DNA of 8,658 bases from Treponema sp. (GTDB lineage: Bacteria; Spirochaetota; Spirochaetia; Treponematales; Breznakiellaceae). The DNA is taken from positions 1 to 8,658 of the forward strand of contig JAITFA010000171.1 of the NCBI GenBank assembly GCA_031281685.1. Direction: 5' to 3'. Position 1 is the stretch's first letter. Each line of letters starts with the position of its first letter. Position numbers and translations under genes: made by a program. Of this stretch, positions 6,304 to 8,658 are shown piece by piece. A model generated the notes under the pieces. It had not been told where the DNA came from. It saw nothing but the letters and a program-made list of their open reading frames with translations, and did no database searches.

Positions 6304-7119
6304 GTGAGCAACTTTTACCCCTTGAACCCTCGTTTTCAGCGTCTCGCTCTGCTCGTTGGCTTTGACACGCTTGATGCGCTTGCCCGCGTGCGGGTTATTG
6401 TGTTTGGTTTAGGCGGGGTGGGAAGCTGGTGCGCTGAGGCGCTGGCGCGTTCCGGCATTGGTAAACTCAGCATCGTTGACTCGGACACCGTGTGCATTAC
6501 CAATATCAACCGCCAGACCCAAGCCACAAACGCCACAGTCGGCTGTTTTAAGGCAGACGCGCTCAAAACGCGCTTGCTGGAGATCAACCCCGCCTGTACG
6601 CTTACGGTCCACAACACGGTTTTCCGCAAAGAAAGCGCCGGAACGTTTGGCATAGAAGACGCGGATTACGTCATTGACGCCATTGACAGCCTGACAAACA
6701 AGCTCGACCTCATCGAATACACAATACAGGCGGGCGTTCCGCTCTTTTCCTCAATGGGCATGGCGCAGAAACTGGACCCAGCGCAGCTCAAAACCGCCGA
6801 CATCTGGGACACTCAGGTCTGTCCCCTCGCCCGCTTGGTACGCGCCGGCTTGCGGAAACGCGGCTTCACCAGCCACTTCACCACAGTCTACAGCGAAGAA
6901 CGCCTCCCCCGTCATGAGGAGATCGCTGTTGCCTGCGGAAGCGGCCTTTGCCTCTGTTCCAGGCAGGGGACTGAATGGTGTAGCTCCAAAAAAGTGATCA
7001 ATGGGAGCGCCGTTACTGTTACCGCCACAGCCGGTATGATCCTCGCTGGCTTGGTAGTACAAGCCGTCTATGCCCAATATCCGCACCCAGCGGCCTGCGA
7101 CAGCACGACCATCCCATGA
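6304..7119 (+). CDS. tcdA: tRNA threonylcarbamoyladenosine dehydratase (TcdA, E1-like)
   Basis: TcdA uses ATP to cyclise t6A37 in tRNA to ct6A. It belongs to the ThiF/MoeB/E1 fold. From GTG 6304 the product has 271 residues. Visible features are NPRFQRLALLVG at the N-terminus, the nucleotide-binding GLGGVGSW (about 35-42), DSDTV and NINRQ (about 59-71), and DAIDS later, with no UBA/ThiF-type extra domain. The start is uncertain. A TTG at 6265 is longer but lies in the promoter -35; GTG 6304 would be about 3 nt from the predicted transcript end, almost leaderless; TTG 6322 (MNPRFQRL) is also possible. No Shine-Dalgarno sequence precedes any of them. The stop overlaps the ttcA start as ATGA, so the two are translationally coupled. 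Confidence 0.93.
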   Translation: MSNFYPLNPRFQRLALLVGFDTLDALARVRVIVFGLGGVGSWCAEALARSGIGKLSIVDSDTVCITNINRQTQATNATVGCFKADALKTRLLEINPACTLTVHNTVFRKESAGTFGIEDADYVIDAIDSLTNKLDLIEYTIQAGVPLFSSMGMAQKLDPAQLKTADIWDTQVCPLARLVRAGLRKRGFTSHFTTVYSEERLPRHEEIAVACGSGLCLCSRQGTEWCSSKKVINGSAVTVTATAGMILAGLVVQAVYAQYPHPAACDSTTIP

Positions 7120-7850
7120 GCGACCGTTTTTTACGCAAAGCCTGTCCCAGCGTCATTGTGGAAAAGCTGGTTGCCAAGGCTGTTTTGGAGCGGAACCTCG
7201 TCAACAACGGCGACCGCATCCTTATTGCGGTGTCTGGCGGCAAAGACTCTACCGTACTTGCATGGGCGCTTTCCGCCATACGGCCTGAAATCAAGAAAAC
7301 CTATGAGCTAGCCGCGCTCCACATCTCAAGCGACTTCTGCGCCTGCTGTAAAAAAGCCATTCTGAGCAAACGCCTTGACGAGTGGGGCATCCCTTTCATT
7401 GATCTCTTTGTACCCATCATCAGCAGGCTCAAAGAAGGCCGGCGCATGAACTGCTACTGGTGTTCAACTCAGCGCCGTGCGGAACTTCTCAAATACGCCG
7501 TGGAAAACCAGTTTAACAAGATCGCCCTTGGCCATCACCTTGACGACGTCATCGAAACTTTCTTTATGAACATGACCGGCAAGGGCCAGCTTTCCACCAT
7601 GCCTATACTTCTTCGCTATCGTAACTATCCGGTCAGCCTGATTCGTCCACTTGCCTACCTTGAAGAACGGGAAGTCATTGCCTGCGCTGCTGAGAAGGAC
7701 ATACTCAAGGCAGCCTGCACCTGTCCATACGGGATCAAGTCCGTCCGCCGGGACATCCGCGCCCGTATCGCCGGTTTTACCGGCAATTCCGGCGCAGTCA
7801 AGCGTCGTATCCTCGCCGCCATTGACGCGGGCAATTTGCTGGAACAGTAA
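7116..7850 (+). CDS. ttcA: tRNA 2-thiocytidine synthetase (TtcA family)
   Basis: TtcA-type enzymes adenylate C32 in the anticodon loop of certain tRNAs and replace its oxygen with sulfur, using a [4Fe-4S] cluster. The 244-residue product has the PP-loop SGGKDS (40-45), a CxxC pair CYWC (113-116), GHHLDD (139-144), IRPLAYLEEREVI (176-188) and a third cysteine site in CTCPYG (201-206). These are the cluster ligands and PP-loop of the TtcA group. The start ATG overlaps the tcdA stop (ATGA) and lacks its own Shine-Dalgarno sequence. It is shorter than E. coli TtcA (about 311 aa) mainly at the ends, which is common outside Proteobacteria. An alternative is a related PP-loop enzyme of the TtcA/TtuA superfamily; CxxC after the PP-loop favours TtcA. 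Confidence 0.92.
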   Translation: MSDRFLRKACPSVIVEKLVAKAVLERNLVNNGDRILIAVSGGKDSTVLAWALSAIRPEIKKTYELAALHISSDFCACCKKAILSKRLDEWGIPFIDLFVPIISRLKEGRRMNCYWCSTQRRAELLKYAVENQFNKIALGHHLDDVIETFFMNMTGKGQLSTMPILLRYRNYPVSLIRPLAYLEEREVIACAAEKDILKAACTCPYGIKSVRRDIRARIAGFTGNSGAVKRRILAAIDAGNLLEQ

Positions 7851-7872
7851 CAAGTCCCCTTGCCTTTTTTTT
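7830..7872 (+). terminator. Probable intrinsic terminator of tcdA-ttcA
   Basis: GGCAA (7830-7834) pairs with TTGCC (7860-7864), enclosing TTGCTG-gaa-CAGTAA (7836-7850, one G.U), and eight T follow (7865-7872). The stem uses the last codons of ttcA and has a one-sided bulge (7851-7859), so its strength is uncertain. Confidence 0.55.
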
Positions 7873-7889
7873 CGCCTTTGCGGTATACT
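7860..7889 (+). promoter_or_regulatory. Sigma70-like promoter after ttcA
   Basis: TTGCCT (7860-7865), an 18-nt spacer and TATACT (7884-7889) predict a start near 7896. It overlaps the terminator T-run and would drive the short frame at 7899 and possibly an RNA running to the terminator at 8206. Confidence 0.55.
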
Positions 7890-7898
7890 GATTTTGCT

Positions 7899-8012
7899 AT
7901 GAACGACAGACGCCTAAGCGCCAACAACAAGTCAGTTCTCAGAGCGGACCTCGTGCAGCCCGCAGCCCGCAGCCCGCAGCCCGCAGCCCGCAAAATTTTG
8001 CGGCGCTTCTAA
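7899..8012 (+). CDS. Possible 37-codon ORF containing a heptamer repeat
   Basis: ATG 7899 to TAA 8012 reads MNDRRLSANNKSVLR, continues through a Pro/Ala-rich stretch made by the heptamer repeat, and ends ARKILRRF. No Shine-Dalgarno sequence is present; the ATG would lie about 3 nt from the predicted transcription start, so translation would have to be leaderless. The peptide is short, basic and unlike any family I know. Because the repeat unit is 7 nt, any gain or loss of a unit would shift the frame. It may equally be untranslated leader or RNA. Confidence 0.2.
   Translation: MNDRRLSANNKSVLRADLVQPAARSPQPAARKILRRF
7958..7992 (+). repeat. Five tandem GCCCGCA heptamers
   Basis: GCCCGCA occurs five times without interruption. 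The last copy merges into a palindrome at 7988-8003. Short GC-rich tandem units of this kind are prone to slipped-strand length change. Confidence 0.95.
7988..8003. repeat. 16-bp perfect palindrome
   Basis: CCGCAAAATTTTGCGG is perfectly self-complementary with no loop. As DNA it could be a protein site; as RNA a short stem. It begins inside the fifth heptamer. Confidence 0.9.
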
Positions 8013-8054
8013 TCCTTGTCAAGCCTCTAACAGCGTAAATTGTGAAAGAAAGTC

Positions 8055-8206
8055 GATAGATTCACTGGTATAGGTTAAAGCGAACCCTGCACCAGCGGCG
8101 TGGTTCCTGAGTCTATCACCCTGCTGGCCCGGGAAGAAGAGAGCGGTACCTTTCCGTGCGCGGAGGTCAGTTCATGCGCGGACTAAAGGTTGCCGCTCTT
8201 TTTTTA
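8055..8206 (+). ncRNA. Candidate structured RNA or attenuator leader ending in a terminator
   Basis: GATAGATTC (8055-8063) pairs with GAGTCTATC (8109-8117, one G.U). Nested inside are CTGGT/ACCAG (8065-8069/8091-8095) and GGTT/AACC (8073-8076/8083-8086), with a 13-nt bulge on the 3' side (8096-8108). A long terminator hairpin with a T-run follows. CCAGC (8092-8096) can alternatively pair with GCTGG (8123-8127), which would break the first fold, so two exclusive structures are possible. ACCCTGC also occurs twice (8084, 8118). No long reading frame covers the segment. It could be an independent small RNA or a leader controlling the frames that start at 8291. I do not recognise a known family: tmRNA, SRP RNA, RNase P and the common riboswitch cores were considered, and 6S RNA could not be confirmed. 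Confidence 0.5.
8138..8206 (+). terminator. Strong intrinsic terminator
   Basis: Three successive stems stack: AGAGCGG/CCGCTCT (8140-8146/8193-8199), ACCTTT/AAAGGT (8148-8153/8185-8190) and CCGTGCG/TGCGCGG (8154-8160/8175-8181, two G.U pairs). The hairpin is followed by seven T (8199-8205). Confidence 0.88.
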
Positions 8207-8277
8207 GTCTACCGCTTACAGACAGCGCGGTGTTTCTGTCCGGCTGCCACGCGGCGGTTGTCATAACGCCACGCTAT

Positions 8278-8284
8278 AAGGAGG
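8278..8284 (+). promoter_or_regulatory. Strong Shine-Dalgarno sequence for the frame at 8291
   Basis: AAGGAGG sits 6 nt before GTG 8291, a near-ideal match and spacing. It is the main reason to take that non-ATG frame seriously. Confidence 0.65.
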
Positions 8285-8290
8285 TTCCCC

Positions 8291-8578
8291 GTGGCAAGAA
8301 TCGTTCCTGCCCACTTGCTGGGTGAAGCGCGGAAATGGATTCCCGGCGCCTGTCGGGACAGAAACAACAACATCTTCGTCATCGGGTTTGCGCGCTCCGA
8401 CGCGCAAACTACAGGCGCCAGGTTTACGGAGAAGGAGAAGCGCCTCTCGCGGCTTTGTTCCAGCGTCGGGTTTAGGCGGGACGCTGGAAAGGGAGAGGCC
8501 GTGCGCCGGTGGTATCCCGTATACGTCCGGGCGGAAACCGCGGCGGGCAAAGGAGGCGGTGTTGAACAACAAAGCTAG
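8291..8578 (+). CDS. Hypothetical 95-residue protein in inverted-repeat-rich DNA
   Basis: GTG 8291 follows AAGGAGG with 6-nt spacing and the frame runs to TAG 8578. The product (MARIVPAHLLGEARKWIPG at its start) is Arg-rich and soluble, with no signal peptide or membrane helix, and I recognise no domain. A second frame with its own Shine-Dalgarno sequence overlaps its 3' end, as in a two-gene operon. Against coding, the same DNA holds several perfect inverted repeats (8345-8352/8412-8419, 8386-8394/8401-8409, 8458-8467/8480-8489 nested in 8442-8448/8493-8499), more typical of a structured RNA. The short run RDRNNNIFVIGF resembles the Asn-rich end of diversity-generating retroelement repeats, but only weakly. 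A terminator at 8206 separates it from the genes upstream. Confidence 0.45.
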   Translation: MARIVPAHLLGEARKWIPGACRDRNNNIFVIGFARSDAQTTGARFTEKEKRLSRLCSSVGFRRDAGKGEAVRRWYPVYVRAETAAGKGGGVEQQS

Positions 8579-8658
8579 AGTCGCGCCGGGAGCCAAAGTG
8601 TCGGCGAGAGAGTCGGCCAGCCCACACCCGACAGGCGTCCCGCTGGCGATACGGGTAT
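8341..8658 (+). other. Region dense in perfect inverted repeats (possible large structured RNA)
   Basis: Perfect stems are GGCGCCTG/CAGGCGCC (8345-8352/8412-8419), GTTTGCGCG/CGCGCAAAC (8386-8394/8401-8409), GCCTCTC/GAGAGGC (8442-8448/8493-8499) enclosing TTCCAGCGTC/GACGCTGGAA (8458-8467/8480-8489), and GCGG-aaa-CCGC (8531-8541). CGCCTGTCGGG (8347-8357) is also exactly complementary to CCCGACAGGCG (8627-8637), and ATCCCGTAT (8513-8521) pairs with the window end (8649-8658) apart from one bulge. The element may continue past the window. Confidence 0.45.
8562..8658 (+). CDS. 5' end of an unidentified gene (runs off window)
   Basis: GGAGG (8552-8556) lies 5 nt before TTG 8562, and the frame is open for 32 codons to the window end (MNNKARVAPGAKVSARESAS, then PHPTGVPLAIRV). 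The adjacent in-frame GTG at 8559 is too close to the Shine-Dalgarno sequence. The frame overlaps the 95-residue frame by 17 nt, suggesting coupling. No family is recognisable. Inverted repeats continue through it (8616-8621/8642-8647 and 8599-8604/8628-8633), so it too may lie in structured RNA. Confidence 0.4.
   Translation, partial: MNNKARVAPGAKVSARESASPHPTGVPLAIRV

Noticed and set aside
8040..8206. 6S RNA or a known riboswitch
   Set aside because: Size and terminator fit 6S RNA loosely, but no end-to-end closing stem is found, and the conserved cores of TPP, cobalamin, SAM, FMN, glycine and c-di-GMP classes are absent. Left as unassigned.
8345..8410. Template repeat of a diversity-generating retroelement (Asn-codon run followed by IGF)
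   Set aside because: Only three AAC codons occur together, no matching variable repeat, avd gene or reverse transcriptase lies in the window, and the hairpins do not resemble the usual IMH. It remains a thing to check beyond 8658.
8209..8596. Minus-strand frames of 111-113 codons at the right end
   Set aside because: No Shine-Dalgarno sequence and no domain; the plus strand has the two clear SD-start pairs.
8157..8658. Group II intron 5' end (GTGCG at 8157 and 8502)
   Set aside because: GTGCG is common in GC-rich DNA; the first lies inside a terminator stem, and no domain V or intron-encoded protein is visible.

Overview
The window looks like chromosome of a flagellated spirochaete, most likely Treponema or a relative. 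The reasons are the pairing of fliS and a FlgN-like gene with polA-coaE, a CoaE P-loop of the 'YCAGKN' type, and heavy use of non-ATG starts (TTG, GTG and apparently CTG). The genus is an inference from gene content and style; no rRNA or tRNA gene is visible to confirm it.

Layout. 3-119 (+) is the last ~38 codons of a membrane protein. 120-659 is a convergent intergenic region, mostly filled by an irregular tandem repeat (251-571) plus two hairpins. From about 6200 down to 660 the genes run leftward: fliS, a flgN-like gene, an 87-nt gap, then polA, coaE and a SPOR-domain membrane protein. polA overlaps coaE by a CTGA junction, and coaE abuts or overlaps the SPOR gene. A divergent promoter region (about 6100-6300) separates these from a rightward pair of tRNA-modification genes, tcdA and ttcA, joined by an ATGA overlap.

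The right end (7851-8658) is the least ordinary part. It has a probable ttcA terminator, a good sigma70-like promoter at 7860-7889, and a (GCCCGCA)5 heptamer array running into a 16-bp perfect palindrome. Next is a structured, terminator-ended RNA-like segment (8055-8206). It is followed by two overlapping unrecognised reading frames, each with a strong Shine-Dalgarno (SD) sequence and a non-ATG start. The first lies in DNA dense with perfect inverted repeats, including an 11-bp complementarity about 270 nt apart, so the region could be coding, a structured RNA, or both.

How the genes fit together: FliS and the FlgN-like protein would be export chaperones for flagellar filament and hook-associated proteins. 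PolA (with intact proofreading motifs) and CoaE are housekeeping enzymes. The SPOR protein probably binds septal peptidoglycan. TcdA (ct6A37) and TtcA (s2C32) both modify the tRNA anticodon loop. No complete mobile element, CRISPR array or defence gene can be supported here. The only candidate for something undescribed is the 8040-8658 region.
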